Assembly (NCBI GenBank): GCA_017941085.1 | Contig: JAGAXF010000002.1 | Location: forward strand, 1 to 64,000 | Source of the DNA: Bacillota bacterium | GTDB taxonomy: Bacteria > Bacillota > Clostridia > Peptostreptococcales > Anaerovoracaceae | Length of the DNA: 64,000 bases | Reading direction: 5' to 3' | Part shown: one piece after another, positions 31,871 to 41,946 of the stretch | How the letters are laid out: each line of letters opens with the position of its first letter | Position numbering within the stretch: position 1 is the stretch's first letter | The notes under the pieces: generated by a model | Told to the model about the DNA's origin: nothing | Database searches by the model: none | The model's input: only the letters and a program-made list of their open reading frames with translations | Made by a program: the position numbers and the translations under genes

Positions 31871-33166
31871 ATGGCTATGCATAAGGAAGACATTAAAAAA
31901 GTAGTTCTTGCATATTCCGGTGGCCTGGATACTTCAGTTATTATTCCATGGCTCAAAGAAAACTACAATAATTGCGAAGTCATCGCTGTCTCTGGTGACG
32001 TGGGACAGGGAGACGAATTGGACGGATTGGAGGAGAAAGCCATTAGAACCGGCGCATCCAAATATCTTGCTTTGGATCTCCAAGAAGATTATGTTAACAA
32101 TTATATTGTGCCCACCATGAAGGCCGGGGCAATATATGAAGATTATTTACTGGGGACCAGTACGGCAAGACCCTGCATAGCCAAGGGCCTCGTGGAGGTT
32201 GCTCTAAAGGAAAATGCCGACGCCATCGTTCATGGCTGCACCGGCAAGGGAAACGATCAGGTTCGTTTTGAGCTGGCTATAAAGCACTTTGCTCCCGATA
32301 TGAAAATAATTGCCCCTTGGCGTGAGTGGGCCCTAAAATCCAGAGAGGATGAAATCGACTACGCTGAGGCTCACAATATTCCTCTTAAAATTAGTAGAGA
32401 AACCAATTACTCCAAGGATAAAAACCTTTGGCATCTTTCTCACGAGGGTCTGGATCTGGAGGATACCTCAACGGAACCTCAGTACAACAAAGATGGATTC
32501 CTGGAAATGTCCGTATCTCCCATGAAGGCACCGGATGAACCAACGGATATTACTATCGATTTTGTAAAGGGTGTTCCGGTTTCCTTAAACGGAGAGAAAA
32601 TGTCCGTTAAGGATTTAATCTACGCCCTTAATGAAATCGGCGGTAAAAACGGTATCGGTATTTTGGACATTGTGGAAAATCGTCTGGTGGGAATGAAGAG
32701 CCGTGGCGTTTATGAGACTCCCGGCGGAACCATCCTATACAAGGCTCACAAGTCACTGGAGAGCATTACCCTGGACAAGATGACTGCCCATGAAAAAGAA
32801 AAGCTGTCGGTAACCTATGCGGAGCTGGTATATAACGGACAGTGGTTTACTCCTTTAAGAGAAGCCTTGGACGCCTTTGTGGATAAGACCCAGGAAACAG
32901 TTACGGGCACCGTTAAGCTTAAGCTGTACAAGGGAAATATTATTAACGCTGGAACCACCAGTCCTTATTCTCTCTTTGATGCGGATTTGGCATCCTTCGG
33001 AGAAAGCGACTACAATCAAAAAGACGCAGAGGGATTCATCAACCTCTACGGCTTACCAATTCAGGTTAAGGCGGTTTTGGACGGCAAGCACCGTGCCATT
33101 AAGGATAAAATCAAGGACAGCATAGAAGATCCATTAAACCTGGATTATCGTGCATGGCATGATTAA
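31871..33166 (+). CDS. argG: Argininosuccinate synthase
   Basis: The protein has 431 residues. It joins citrulline and aspartate using ATP, the penultimate step of arginine synthesis. The PP-loop motif [10 protein letters not shown] (about 14-23) and the conserved segments [30 protein letters not shown] and [17 protein letters not shown] are present. GGAGGAAA precedes the ATG. argH is not adjacent. The stop codon overlaps that of the convergent cadA gene by 4 bp, and no terminator separates the two. Confidence 0.97.
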   Translation: MAMHKEDIKKVVLAYSGGLDTSVIIPWLKENYNNCEVIAVSGDVGQGDELDGLEEKAIRTGASKYLALDLQEDYVNNYIVPTMKAGAIYEDYLLGTSTARPCIAKGLVEVALKENADAIVHGCTGKGNDQVRFELAIKHFAPDMKIIAPWREWALKSREDEIDYAEAHNIPLKISRETNYSKDKNLWHLSHEGLDLEDTSTEPQYNKDGFLEMSVSPMKAPDEPTDITIDFVKGVPVSLNGEKMSVKDLIYALNEIGGKNGIGILDIVENRLVGMKSRGVYETPGGTILYKAHKSLESITLDKMTAHEKEKLSVTYAELVYNGQWFTPLREALDAFVDKTQETVTGTVKLKLYKGNIINAGTTSPYSLFDADLASFGESDYNQKDAEGFINLYGLPIQVKAVLDGKHRAIKDKIKDSIEDPLNLDYRAWHD

Positions 33167-35076
33167 TTCACCAGAGCTCTTATTGCATTGAGAACTGCAA
33201 TAACCATAACTCCCACATCAGCAAAGATGGCAAGCCACATGTTGGCTATACCAAGAGCTCCAAGAATCAAGCATATTATTTTTACGCCAATGGCGAACCA
33301 AATATTTTCTTTCACAATGCGAAGGCACTTACGAGAAATCTTAATTGCCTTCGCAATTTTTTTCGGATCGTCGTCCATGAGAACAATGTCTGCAGCTTCT
33401 ATGGCAGCATCGGAGCCCATGCCCCCCATGGCTATTCCTATGTCTGCTCTGGAAAGTACCGGGGCATCGTTGACGCCGTCTCCCACAAAGGCCAAGCTGC
33501 CATTACCGCTGGTTTCTGTCAGCAATCTTTCAACTATATCCACTTTGTCTCCGGGAAGAAGTTCACTATATACTTCCTGGATTCCCAGAATATCTCCAAC
33601 CTGCCGGGCCACCTTTTGCTGGTCTCCCGTAAGCATAACTATTCTATTTATCCCCGACTCTCTTAACTTTGCAATTGCCTCCGGCGAAGTTTCCTTTATA
33701 ACGTCGGAAATAATTATTTCACCTGAATACCTTCCATCAATAGCAACAAAGACTCGGGTACCTATGGTTTCTTCCGCATCTTTTCTTTCCTTTGGTTCTT
33801 CACCTGTTTCCTGAACCATTAGCTTGTGGTTTCCTACTGCCACCCTTCTTCCTTCTACTGTGGCAACCACCCCTTTTCCTGCTATGTCTTCTATATCCGT
33901 CACTTCACCCTTTGGATTATTGCAGGCTTCCATTAGACTCTTTGCAATGGGATGAGGCGATGCACTTTCGGCCAAGGCAGCCATGTGAAGAAGATACTCC
34001 TTGGCGGATTCAGGTGAACCTTGGCTTTCGGCAAGGCTGTCACCGGGATAGATTCCTACCACCTTAAACACCCCTTCCGTTAGAGTTCCCGTCTTGTCGC
34101 AAACCAGAGTTTTGGTTTTTGAAAGCAATTCCAAATAATTGGAGCCTTTAACTAAAACTCCTGCTCGGCTGGCTCCTCCAATTCCGGCAAAGAAGCTTAA
34201 AGGAATACTTATTACCAAGGCGCAGGGACAGCTGATAACCAGGAATATAAGGGCTCTATATAACCAGGAGAACCATGCGCTGTCTCTTCCCAGAGCAAGG
34301 AGCACCAAAGGCGGCACCACCGCCATAACCACGGCGCAGGCCACAACCACGGGAGTATAAATTCTGGCGAACCTGCTTATAAAGTCTTCTGACTTTGATT
34401 TTCTTGAGCTGGCATTCTCCACCAAATCGAGAATCTGGGATACTGTGGATTCACCAAACTCCTTAGTGGTTTTTATCTCCAGAACTCCCGACATATTAAT
34501 GCAGCCGCTGATTACTTCTTCTCCCTGAGAAACGGTGCGTGGCACGCTTTCCCCGGTAAGGGCCACTGTGTCCAAACTGGACCTTCCCTTAACAACCACT
34601 CCATCGATGGGTATCTTTTCTCCCGGCTGGCAAAGAATGATGGTTCCCACCTCCACCTCATCGGGATCAACTTGTACTATGTTTCCTTCATCATCATATA
34701 CGTTGGCATAGTCAGGCCTAATATCCATAAGCTGACTGATGTTTTTTCTGCTTCTGTCAATGGCGTAGCTTTGGAACCATTCGCCGATTTGGTAGAAGAG
34801 CATTACTGCCACAGCCTCAACATAGTCCCCAGTATCTATTAATGCAATTGCAATGGCTCCCAAGGTGGCGATAACCATCAGTAGGCATTCATCAAGGGGC
34901 TGCTTGTTTTTAATTCCCTTTCCGGCTTTAATAATAATGTCATAGCCTACAATAAGGTAGGGAATCATGTATAAGAAAAACCGCAACATACCGGTGGCAG
35001 GAACAAAATGCAGCGCCACCATCAGTGCTGCGGATATAAGTATTCTGATTAAGTTTTTCTTTTGCTTCTTGTTCAT
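33163..35076 (-). CDS. cadA: Heavy-metal P1B-type ATPase (CadA/ZntA type)
   Basis: The protein has 637 residues. It exports Zn2+, Cd2+ or Pb2+. Eight TM segments are expected; the metal-site motif CPC is at 283-285, the phosphatase loop TGES at 174-177, and the phosphorylated Asp327 in DKTGT. The HP motif is in ASPHPIAKS and the hinge in GDGVNDAP. It lacks the usual N-terminal metal-binding domain, which is encoded as a separate small protein immediately upstream. The operon is divergent from an ArsR-type metal sensor with a palindromic operator. Confidence 0.95.
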   Translation of the reverse strand: MNKKQKKNLIRILISAALMVALHFVPATGMLRFFLYMIPYLIVGYDIIIKAGKGIKNKQPLDECLLMVIATLGAIAIALIDTGDYVEAVAVMLFYQIGEWFQSYAIDRSRKNISQLMDIRPDYANVYDDEGNIVQVDPDEVEVGTIILCQPGEKIPIDGVVVKGRSSLDTVALTGESVPRTVSQGEEVISGCINMSGVLEIKTTKEFGESTVSQILDLVENASSRKSKSEDFISRFARIYTPVVVACAVVMAVVPPLVLLALGRDSAWFSWLYRALIFLVISCPCALVISIPLSFFAGIGGASRAGVLVKGSNYLELLSKTKTLVCDKTGTLTEGVFKVVGIYPGDSLAESQGSPESAKEYLLHMAALAESASPHPIAKSLMEACNNPKGEVTDIEDIAGKGVVATVEGRRVAVGNHKLMVQETGEEPKERKDAEETIGTRVFVAIDGRYSGEIIISDVIKETSPEAIAKLRESGINRIVMLTGDQQKVARQVGDILGIQEVYSELLPGDKVDIVERLLTETSGNGSLAFVGDGVNDAPVLSRADIGIAMGGMGSDAAIEAADIVLMDDDPKKIAKAIKISRKCLRIVKENIWFAIGVKIICLILGALGIANMWLAIFADVGVMVIAVLNAIRALVN

Positions 35077-35295
35077 TTAAAGAAATATTTCGCAGTCGTC
35101 TTCTACCTTCTTGCAGTTTTCCAATACCCTGGGCATAACCTCTTTATGGTCATAGCCCTCTTCAAACTCCACTTCCATCTTAAGGGCCATAAAATTTACC
35201 ACTGCATCCTTTACCCCTTCTGTCTTCTTTGCTGCCTGCTCCATTTTGTTTGCGCAGTTGGCACAATCCACATCGATTTTATATTTCTTTTTCAT
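35077..35295 (-). CDS. HMA-domain metal-binding protein
   Basis: The protein has 72 residues from ATG 35295 (GAAGGA 4 bases upstream). It is one heavy-metal-associated domain with the metal site DCANCANKM (a C-x-x-C variant) followed by VKDAVVNFMALKMEVEF. Its stop codon is directly next to the cadA start, so the pair is translated together. It functionally replaces the missing N-terminal domain of the exporter, or acts as a metal chaperone for it. Confidence 0.9.
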   Translation of the reverse strand: MKKKYKIDVDCANCANKMEQAAKKTEGVKDAVVNFMALKMEVEFEEGYDHKEVMPRVLENCKKVEDDCEIFL

Positions 35296-35427
35296 AATGT
35301 CCTTCTTTCGATTAAACAATTGCTTAATTGATAAATCTATTATACCCCTAATTCATCCAATGTCAAACATATAATTATATAAGCTTTTCCTTTCCTTACA
35401 CCTTGACCGGAGCAACAAGTCTTATTA

Positions 35428-35443
35428 AAATATGTTCATATTT
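35428..35443 (+). promoter_or_regulatory. Operator palindrome of the metal sensor
   Basis: AAATATG-TT-CATATTT is a perfect 7-2-7 palindrome 14 bp before the ArsR start codon, resembling ArsR/SmtB operators (ATATGAAC...TTCATAT type). It is in the divergent region that also has to control the HMA-cadA operon. Confidence 0.65.
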
Positions 35444-35457
35444 ATTAGGAGGAAATC

Positions 35458-35823
35458 ATGTCCAAGAATATTAAATTGCCCCACGATCATGGGCATTTGA
35501 GTGAAGATTTTTTTTGTCATATACCACCTAGGGAGGACGTGGCCCTGGTGGCAGAGGCGCTAAAGCAGCTGGGGGATCCCACCAGGCTTAGGATTTTTTG
35601 GATTCTCTGTCACTGCGAAGAATGCGTAACAGACATTGCAGCCATGATGGAAATGTCCAGCCCCGCAGTATCGCACCATTTGAGACTTCTTAAGGACAGT
35701 AAGCTCATTGTTGCCAGAAGAGCCGGTAAAGAGATGTACTATACCGCATCAGACAGCGACCTTGCCCAAGAGCTTCATCATATAATAGAAAAAATCGGAC
35801 ACATTACGTGTCCGGTTAGATAA
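35458..35823 (+). CDS. ArsR/SmtB-family metal-sensing repressor
   Basis: The protein has 121 residues with AGGAGGAAA before the ATG. The winged helix-turn-helix (about 35-100) includes LKQLGDPTRLRIFWIL and MSSPAVSHHLRLLKD. Possible metal ligands are C-H-C in LCHCEECVTD (the alpha-3 type site of CadC-like sensors) and His residues in ELHHIIEKIGH near the C-terminus (alpha-5 type site). It is divergent from HMA-cadA and probably releases DNA on binding Zn or Cd. Confidence 0.9.
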   Translation: MSKNIKLPHDHGHLSEDFFCHIPPREDVALVAEALKQLGDPTRLRIFWILCHCEECVTDIAAMMEMSSPAVSHHLRLLKDSKLIVARRAGKEMYYTASDSDLAQELHHIIEKIGHITCPVR

Positions 35824-35847
35824 TTTTATTATTTACTTGCCTTCCGT

Positions 35848-35906
35848 TAGCTAGCCCTGTAGATAGTCCTGTAGATAGTCATATAGCTAGCCCTGTAGCC
35901 AGTCCA
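35848..35906. repeat. Imperfect short repeats in a convergent intergenic region
   Basis: TAGCTAGCCCTGTAG occurs twice and GTCCTGTAGATAGT-like units occur in between. The region separates the arsR gene from the convergent TPM-domain gene. There is no clear terminator hairpin. Confidence 0.4.
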
Positions 35907-35911
35907 ACAGA

Positions 35912-36838
35912 TTAGAACTTGCCCGGGCGCCCACCTCCGTGGAAATTTCCTCCCGGAGAAAGATGGATGGTGCTACCTCTAAAGTGTCCGCCATGGTCAT
36001 CCTCATCATCCCCTCGGCTAATAGGAACTCTGCTGATGGTTTTATAAAGATAGCGATCTCGGTTTTCCGTTAGATTAAGGCTATCCCGCCTTACATATTC
36101 TCTGGCCTGAGTTTTGTATCTTACTGATTTAAGTTGAGCCTTACTCCTGCCATTAATAAGCCAAGAAGAAATAACACCGATTACTCCTGCAATACCCGCG
36201 TTCACTCCGTAGGGTATTTCTTTTTCGTCGCTTTGAGAAGGGGCTGCTGAGGATTCCTCTCCTTCCCCCGGAATGTATTCATCTATAATATTTCCGGCTC
36301 TGGCCTCTCTTACGCAGTAGGCACAGTGGTCTCCAAATTTCTTAAAGGCGTTGGCGTAGTTTCCTCCGCTAAGATCCGGAAGGATTTCCTCTTCTATTTC
36401 ATCCAGGCTGTAATCCGTTATGGCGGTGATGCCGTAACCGGAGGTAATCATGGTCCAGTCTCTATATTCGGTACTTACTAATATAAGCGCTCCGTCCCTT
36501 TCGCTGCCTCCACCATAGCCTCGGGTGTCGTAGAATATGTCTGCATAATCTACTACATCCTCGCCCTCCAGGCTATAAACCGTTACAACCACAATATCAA
36601 AGTCCTGTTCTTCTCTAAAGCTTTGGAGCCCTGCTTCTATTTCCGCTTCTTCTTGATCTGTTAATATGTCCGCCTCATCTATAACCAAAGGTATATTCTC
36701 TCTATCAGCAAAGACAAAGGCCGGTAGCATGGTTACTACCATTGCCAAGATCAAAATCACCACTACAATTATGGCTATAATTCTTACTGCCAGGGGTCTC
36801 TTTCCATTTTTGGATCGGAATAAATTACCAAACTTCAT
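35912..36838 (-). CDS. TPM-domain membrane protein (YdjH-like)
   Basis: The protein has 308 residues. TM or signal segment at about 17-44 is followed by a TPM domain (about 48-175) with VIDEADILTDQEEAEIEAGL and GAYILVSTEYRDW-type sequence (here ALILVSTEYRDW). A second TM is at about 205-225 and the tail is basic, Gly/His-rich (HGGHFRGSTIHLSPGGNFHGG). It forms a contiguous unit with the zinc-ribbon and SPFH proteins upstream. The same trio exists in B. subtilis as ydjH, ydjG and ydjI, where it recruits PspA to stressed membrane. No pspA is in this window. Confidence 0.8.
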   Translation of the reverse strand: MKFGNLFRSKNGKRPLAVRIIAIIVVVILILAMVVTMLPAFVFADRENIPLVIDEADILTDQEEAEIEAGLQSFREEQDFDIVVVTVYSLEGEDVVDYADIFYDTRGYGGGSERDGALILVSTEYRDWTMITSGYGITAITDYSLDEIEEEILPDLSGGNYANAFKKFGDHCAYCVREARAGNIIDEYIPGEGEESSAAPSQSDEKEIPYGVNAGIAGVIGVISSWLINGRSKAQLKSVRYKTQAREYVRRDSLNLTENRDRYLYKTISRVPISRGDDEDDHGGHFRGSTIHLSPGGNFHGGGRPGKF

Positions 36839-36853
36839 ATCTATTCCTCCCCT

Positions 36854-37939
36854 CTACATTATATTTATGAGGGTAAGGGCCCCCATAACTGCAGCAGCAA
36901 CCCCTAGAGCGGTGATTACAAAGGATCTGGTATATGCCCCTTGATCCACCGGTAGGTCTCCAACGAATTTACCTGTCTGTCCATTCATGGCAAAGGTATA
37001 TTGTTCCCCTTGCCAACTGGTATTAAGAAGCCACACAGGATAAAGGGCATAGCTGGCTCTGGCTTCCTTTAGTCTTACACTTTCGGATTCCGGAACCACG
37101 GAGCTATAGCCCTGAACGGTTTTTTCAAATTCTTCTTCTGTTGTTTTTCTGATTCTGGAATTTGCTCTTTCGATGCTTTGCTCCGCCGTTACATCATATC
37201 TATCTGCCAGAAAACCTGCCAGATAAGCGGTCCTAAAATCCACCGCCTCAGAAAAATCAAAGGGCTCTATGGATTCCATCAAATCATCTGCCATCTTTGA
37301 TGATCCGTCGATGGCCACATGATCAAAGTCCAGGTACCCGGCACGTGATACGGAGTAGAATGTTGTTTCCGTATACTGATAGTCTCTGTCGCTCCATACT
37401 CTTACATTGGAGGCCTTGTATCTGGCGTGGGCTTCTGCCTTGGCATCAAAGAGCCAGAAGGGAACGTATATGCCCTTGATTTCATCTATATGGTTTTCGT
37501 CGGTGAATACCTTGGGAAGAAATCTCTTTCTCCTGAGATGATTCTTTAGCGCGGCCTTCGCTTCCTCTTTGTTTTTCTTAAAGGGAATAACAAAATCCGG
37601 GCGAAGGTCTCCGGAGAATTGAGAAGGGACTACAACGGCGTTGTTGCAATAGGGGCAAGAGGTTGCCCCCATATTCTTATCTCCTATGATTTCCCCACCG
37701 CAGGATTTGCATACAAAGAGCTGCACCTGGCTGGCTTCGTCATCGGACCAAGTGTCGCCGGGTTCAGGGTTCCAGGTCATATCATCCTGTCCATCCTGCT
37801 TAATGTCTTCGTCATATCCCTTAAGGGTTTCCAAATCAAATTCAGTATCGCAGAAGGGACATTTAAGTTGTTGCACCGTGCTGTTCCACTCAATGGAGCC
37901 ACCACAGCAGGGGCATTTATATTCCTGAAGTGCAGGCAT
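36854..37939 (-). CDS. TFIIB-type zinc-ribbon membrane protein (YdjG-like)
   Basis: The protein has 361 residues. Two zinc ribbons are at the N-terminus: CPCCGG...CPFCDTEF (about 9-34) and CKSCGG...CPYCNNAV (about 77-100). A large beta-rich domain (about 115-335, with YVPFWLFDAKAEAHARY and the mirrored YPVWLLNTSWQGEQYTF) and a C-terminal TM (about 338-360) follow. It is the middle gene of the SPFH-zinc ribbon-TPM set, 15 bp from TPM and 38 bp from SPFH. The B. subtilis counterpart anchors the complex at the membrane. Confidence 0.85.
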   Translation of the reverse strand: MPALQEYKCPCCGGSIEWNSTVQQLKCPFCDTEFDLETLKGYDEDIKQDGQDDMTWNPEPGDTWSDDEASQVQLFVCKSCGGEIIGDKNMGATSCPYCNNAVVVPSQFSGDLRPDFVIPFKKNKEEAKAALKNHLRRKRFLPKVFTDENHIDEIKGIYVPFWLFDAKAEAHARYKASNVRVWSDRDYQYTETTFYSVSRAGYLDFDHVAIDGSSKMADDLMESIEPFDFSEAVDFRTAYLAGFLADRYDVTAEQSIERANSRIRKTTEEEFEKTVQGYSSVVPESESVRLKEARASYALYPVWLLNTSWQGEQYTFAMNGQTGKFVGDLPVDQGAYTRSFVITALGVAAAVMGALTLINIM

Positions 37940-37977
37940 ATTAATTCACCATGTTCTTCTATTCAATATCTACCCTA

Positions 37978-39207
37978 CTACTGTCCGTATTTGGTTCCGC
38001 ACATTGGGCAGAACTTTGGCAGCTTGGTAGGATCTGTTGGAACATATCCGCACTTTGCACAAGGTGCAATTTCTGCCTTTGGTGCTCCGCATTCTGTGCA
38101 GAAAAGACCGGTGTTTGCAGTGCCGCATTTACTGCAGTTCCAGGAAAGAGCTGCTGCGCCCTCAGGAACTGCCGCTCCTGCTCCGGCTGCAGCTTGAGAT
38201 GCCTGGTTCTGCTGAGCCTGGGCATACATACTGGCTGCGCTTCCGCCACCTGCATTCATGGCCATTCCCATTCCCATAAATCCTGCCATGGCTCCGTTAG
38301 GATTGTTGGCAGCATCCTTCATTGCCTGAGCCTGAGCCTGGGCCATAACACCTGCTCCCATTGCCGGATCCGTATAGGCTGCTGCTGTCTGAGCGGCTTT
38401 AATTCTGTCGGAATCCTCTTGAGACAGGGTGATTGGGTTAAGGGCAATGGATACCAAGGCCAATCCTCTGGCCTGTCCCCACTGTTGACTAAGCTGCTCC
38501 TGAAGAGCGCTTGTGATTTCTGTATAGTGGCCGGGAAGCTCGCTGGGTCTTATTCCCAGGGAAGAAATCTTTCCAAGAGCAGGAGCCAGAGCATTTACAA
38601 ACTCTGCCTTTAGCTGGGTATCGATATCCTCCTTGGTGAATTCGCTTTCCACGTTTCCGCATACATTTGTGTAGAACAGAAGAGGATCTGTTATTCTGTA
38701 GGAGTAAACTCCGGAGCATCTTAGATCCACATCTGTATCCAGATTTACATTTGCGTCAACCACTCTGAAGGGAATTGGATTTGGTGTTCCGAACTTGTTG
38801 TCCAGAAGCTCCTTAGTGTTGAAGTAATAGACTCTCTGGTCGTGGCCTGTGTCGCCCCCTAGGGAGAATCTTTTTCCGATTAATTTAAAAGTTGTCTGAA
38901 TTGCTTCATCCAGGGTTCCGGAGAAGATGCTTGGTTCTGTTGATGTGTCGTAGGTAAATTGTCCGGGTTCAGCACAAACCTCAACGATTTTTCCGTCTTC
39001 TACGATCATCATACATTGTCCGTCTGCAACTGCTATTCCGGATCCGTTTGTAATGATATTGTCGTTTCCTCTGTTTCCTCCGCTGGTACGCTTATGACCT
39101 TTGGTTACCAGCACGTCGCTGGGTATTGCATCACAGTAAATGTATTCTTTCCACTGATCCGCAATGACTCCTGTTGTAGCTTCTGCAATTGCTCTGATAA
39201 GACCCAT
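37978..39207 (-). CDS. SPFH-domain protein with C-terminal zinc ribbons (YdjI-like)
   Basis: The protein has 409 residues. The SPFH/band-7-like domain (about 20-265) includes SDVLVTKGHKRTSG, PIPFRVVDANVNLDTDVDLRCSGVYSYRI and ALVSIALNPITLS. An Ala/Gly/Met/Gln-rich linker (about 285-355) leads to two zinc ribbons (CSKCGTANTGLFCTECGA and CAKCGYV...CPMCGTKYG). The protein is the first gene of the ydjIGH-like set and is closely downstream of asnS. It probably forms a cytoplasmic ring or scaffold in membrane-stress response. Confidence 0.85.
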   Translation of the reverse strand: MGLIRAIAEATTGVIADQWKEYIYCDAIPSDVLVTKGHKRTSGGNRGNDNIITNGSGIAVADGQCMMIVEDGKIVEVCAEPGQFTYDTSTEPSIFSGTLDEAIQTTFKLIGKRFSLGGDTGHDQRVYYFNTKELLDNKFGTPNPIPFRVVDANVNLDTDVDLRCSGVYSYRITDPLLFYTNVCGNVESEFTKEDIDTQLKAEFVNALAPALGKISSLGIRPSELPGHYTEITSALQEQLSQQWGQARGLALVSIALNPITLSQEDSDRIKAAQTAAAYTDPAMGAGVMAQAQAQAMKDAANNPNGAMAGFMGMGMAMNAGGGSAASMYAQAQQNQASQAAAGAGAAVPEGAAALSWNCSKCGTANTGLFCTECGAPKAEIAPCAKCGYVPTDPTKLPKFCPMCGTKYGQ

Positions 39208-39243
39208 TCTGATCTCCTTTCTAATTTGCGCTGCTGCGCCAAA

Positions 39244-40659
39244 CTAAAACTCCGCTGTTCCCGGTGTTCTTGGGAAGGGCAGTACGTCTCTGATATTGCC
39301 CATTCCCGTTAAGTACATGATCATTCTTTCGAATCCCAGTCCGTAACCTGCGTGCTTAACTCCTCCGTATTTTCTTAGGTCCAGATACCATTCGTATCCT
39401 TCCATCTCGAGACCCATTTCCTTCATTCTTGCTTCCAGAATATCCAGGCGTTCTTCTCTTTGGCTTCCGCCGATTATTTCTCCTACTCCCGGAACCAAAA
39501 GGTCGCAGGCGGCAACAGTTTTATTGTCGTCGTTTACACGCATGTAGAAGGCTTTGATGTCCTTGGGATAATCCGTTACAAAAATTGGCTTCTTAAAGAC
39601 TTCCTCTGTCAGATATCTTTCGTGTTCTGTCTGAAGGTCAATGCCCCATTCTACCGGGTACTGGAATTCCTTGCCGGACTTCTTTAGAAGCTCCACCGCC
39701 TCAGTATAGGTTACTCTACCAAAGTCGTTGCTTACTATGTTGTCCAGTCTTTCCAGCAATCCCTTGTCTATGAAGTTATTGAAGAATTCCATTTCTTCCG
39801 GCGCCTTTTCCAACACATAGTTGATGATGTGCTTAACCATGGCTTCTGCAACTTCCATATCCTTTTCAAGATCTGCAAAGGCCATCTCCGGCTCAATCAT
39901 CCAGAATTCACTGGCATGACGAGAGGTGTTGGAATTCTCCGCCCTAAAGGTAGGACCAAAGGTATAGATGTCTCTAAAGGCCAGAGCAAAGGCCTCTCCC
40001 TCCAGCTGTCCGCTTACGGTAAGGCTGGTCTTTTTGCCGAAGAAGTCCTGATTGTAATCTATGGCTCCGGTTTCCGCTGGTTTTCCATCGGCATCTACTC
40101 TTGGGATATTATCCAAATCAAGAGTAGTAACCTGGAACATTTCTCCTGCACCCTCTGCATCGCTTCCTGTAATAATTGGAGTATGCACATAGACAAAGTC
40201 CCTATCCTGGAAGAACTGATGTATGGCGTAGGCCACCAGGGATCTTACCCTAAAGACGGCAGAGAAGGTATTGCTTCTGGGCCTCAGATGGGCAATCTCT
40301 CTAAGAAATTCCATGGAGTGGCGCTTCTTCTGAAGGGGATAGTCGGGATCCGTATCCGCCAGAAGGCTTATTTCCTTTGCTTTGATTTCAAAGGGCTGCT
40401 TGGCCTCCGGCGTAAGGAGGAATTCTCCGGTTACGGAAACTGCAGCCGATACGTTTACCTTGGCTATTTCTCCATAATTGGAGAGACTCTCTGCCTCATA
40501 AACAATCTGCACCGGCTTAAAGAAGCTTCCATCGTTTAATTCTATAAAACCAAAGTGATTATTATTTCGATTGGTCCTTACCCATCCGTTTACGGTAATA
40601 ACCTTGCCTGCATATTCCTCACTGTTTCTGTGCAGCTCTCTTAGTTTAACATCTTGCAT
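39244..40659 (-). CDS. asnS: Asparaginyl-tRNA synthetase
   Basis: The protein has 471 residues from ATG 40659, with AGGAG 9 bases upstream; three codons earlier an ATG lacks spacing. The N-terminal OB fold (about 10-110, [20 protein letters not shown]) and the class II catalytic core are clear: motif 2 in [21 protein letters not shown] and motif 3 in [15 protein letters not shown]. It charges tRNA-Asn directly. The gene is 54 bp downstream of pta and upstream of the SPFH gene. Confidence 0.97.
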   Translation of the reverse strand: MQDVKLRELHRNSEEYAGKVITVNGWVRTNRNNNHFGFIELNDGSFFKPVQIVYEAESLSNYGEIAKVNVSAAVSVTGEFLLTPEAKQPFEIKAKEISLLADTDPDYPLQKKRHSMEFLREIAHLRPRSNTFSAVFRVRSLVAYAIHQFFQDRDFVYVHTPIITGSDAEGAGEMFQVTTLDLDNIPRVDADGKPAETGAIDYNQDFFGKKTSLTVSGQLEGEAFALAFRDIYTFGPTFRAENSNTSRHASEFWMIEPEMAFADLEKDMEVAEAMVKHIINYVLEKAPEEMEFFNNFIDKGLLERLDNIVSNDFGRVTYTEAVELLKKSGKEFQYPVEWGIDLQTEHERYLTEEVFKKPIFVTDYPKDIKAFYMRVNDDNKTVAACDLLVPGVGEIIGGSQREERLDILEARMKEMGLEMEGYEWYLDLRKYGGVKHAGYGLGFERMIMYLTGMGNIRDVLPFPRTPGTAEF

Positions 40660-40712
40660 AATAATCACTCCTTTAACTTTTTGTTTTTATTTCCATGCTT
40701 AGGCTTTTCTCC

Positions 40713-41717
40713 TTAAGCAAAAGCGGCAGTAATAATTGCCATTTTATAAATTTCATCTGCATCGCATCCACGGGACAGATCGTTTATAGGTGCGTTAAGA
40801 CCCTGAAGGATTGGTCCGTAGGCTGCATAGCCACCCAGTCTCTGAGCAATCTTGTATCCAATGTTTCCGGCTTCGATTCCCGGGAAGATGAATACGTTTG
40901 CCTGGCCTGCAACCGGGGATCCCTGGCATTTTGTCTTGGCTACTTCCGGAGATACTGCTGCGTCAAACTGAAGTTCTCCGTCGATGGCCAGATCCGGTGC
41001 CATTTCCTGGGCTTTGATGGTGGCGTCGCGGGATAGCTGGACTGTTGCGCCCTTGCCGGAGCCCTTGGTGGAGAAACTGAGAACCGCTACCTTTGGATCT
41101 ATTTCGAAAATCTTTGCTGTATTGGCTGTTTCAACCACAACCTCTGCCAATTTTTCTGCTGCTGTATAGGTTACGTTTCCGTCCTTGTCCACGTCATCCT
41201 GATAATCTATGTTGATGGCGCAGTCACCCATGGCAATTCTTTCGTCACCACGGATGAGAATAAAGCTGGAGCTTACCAGATGTGCGCCGGGCTTGGTCTT
41301 AATCAGCTGGAGGGCCGGTCTTACTGTATCTGCGGTGGAGTATGTTGCTCCTCCCAGCAGGCAGTCTGCCTTACCCATCTTAACCAGCATTGTACCGAAA
41401 TAGTTTCCGGCGGAAAGCATTTCTTTTGCTTCGGCCTCTGTCACTTTGCCCTTTCTCAGTTCCACAAAGGACTTAACCATCTCATCCATTCCATCGTAGT
41501 TTTCGGGATTAAGGATGGTGCACTGGGAAAGGTCGTAGCCACCTTCCTTTGATGCGGCTGCAAATTCTTCTTCAGAACCAATTAGTATTACCCCAAGAAC
41601 TCCTTCTTTGCTTAGCTTTTCCGCTGCATCCATTACTCTTGGATCCGGTCCGTCAGGAAGAACGATGGTTTTTGGGTTTGCCTGCAATTTGGCTGTTAGC
41701 TTATCGAAAATAGACAC
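40713..41717 (-). CDS. pta: Phosphate acetyltransferase
   Basis: The protein has 334 residues, the short form without the DRTGG domain. It converts acetyl-CoA and phosphate to acetyl phosphate, the step before ATP formation by acetate kinase in fermenters. The PTA_PTB motifs are present: TIVLPDGPDPRVMDAA, LLGGATYSTADTVRPAL, VAVLSFSTKGSGKG and FPGIEAGNIGYKIAQRLGG. ackA is not adjacent. The transcript begins with a leader containing a terminator-like hairpin. Confidence 0.95.
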   Translation of the reverse strand: MSIFDKLTAKLQANPKTIVLPDGPDPRVMDAAEKLSKEGVLGVILIGSEEEFAAASKEGGYDLSQCTILNPENYDGMDEMVKSFVELRKGKVTEAEAKEMLSAGNYFGTMLVKMGKADCLLGGATYSTADTVRPALQLIKTKPGAHLVSSSFILIRGDERIAMGDCAINIDYQDDVDKDGNVTYTAAEKLAEVVVETANTAKIFEIDPKVAVLSFSTKGSGKGATVQLSRDATIKAQEMAPDLAIDGELQFDAAVSPEVAKTKCQGSPVAGQANVFIFPGIEAGNIGYKIAQRLGGYAAYGPILQGLNAPINDLSRGCDADEIYKMAIITAAFA

Positions 41718-41734
41718 TTTGATACCTCCAATTT

Positions 41735-41780
41735 ATAAAAAATATAGGCCCAAATCCCTATAATCTCCCAGAATTTGGGC
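41735..41780 (-). terminator. Terminator-like hairpin in the pta leader
   Basis: On the minus strand, GCCCAAAT (41773-41780) and ATTTGGGC (41748-41755) form an 8-bp stem with a 17-base loop, followed by a T-rich tract (41735-41745). A promoter-like TTGTAT-N18-TAAAAT lies just upstream around 41805-41840, and pta begins 20 bp after the tract. There is no minus-strand gene upstream that it could end, so it may be an attenuator. Confidence 0.5.
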
Positions 41781-41891
41781 TAAGTTGTCAACAGGAATAT
41801 TTTATCACATTCTCCCCTATATATACAAGGAAGAGAACTTCATATAATCAATTATTTGCTGTTACATTTGGGGGCCTGTGATATAATTTTT

Positions 41892-41922
41892 TTAAGTTTA
41901 TTTAAGGTATGGTCTGTATAAT
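41892..41922 (+). promoter_or_regulatory. Two TTAAG boxes and -10 element of the response regulator operon
   Basis: TTAAGT (41892-41897), 4 bp, TTAAGG (41902-41907), 9 bp, TATAAT (41917-41922). There is no separate -35 element; the boxes occupy its place, as at promoters activated by OmpR/PhoB-type regulators. The same arrangement with identical spacing is found before the VTC gene. Confidence 0.7.
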
Positions 41923-41946
41923 AACAAAAGCAAACAGGAGATTATT

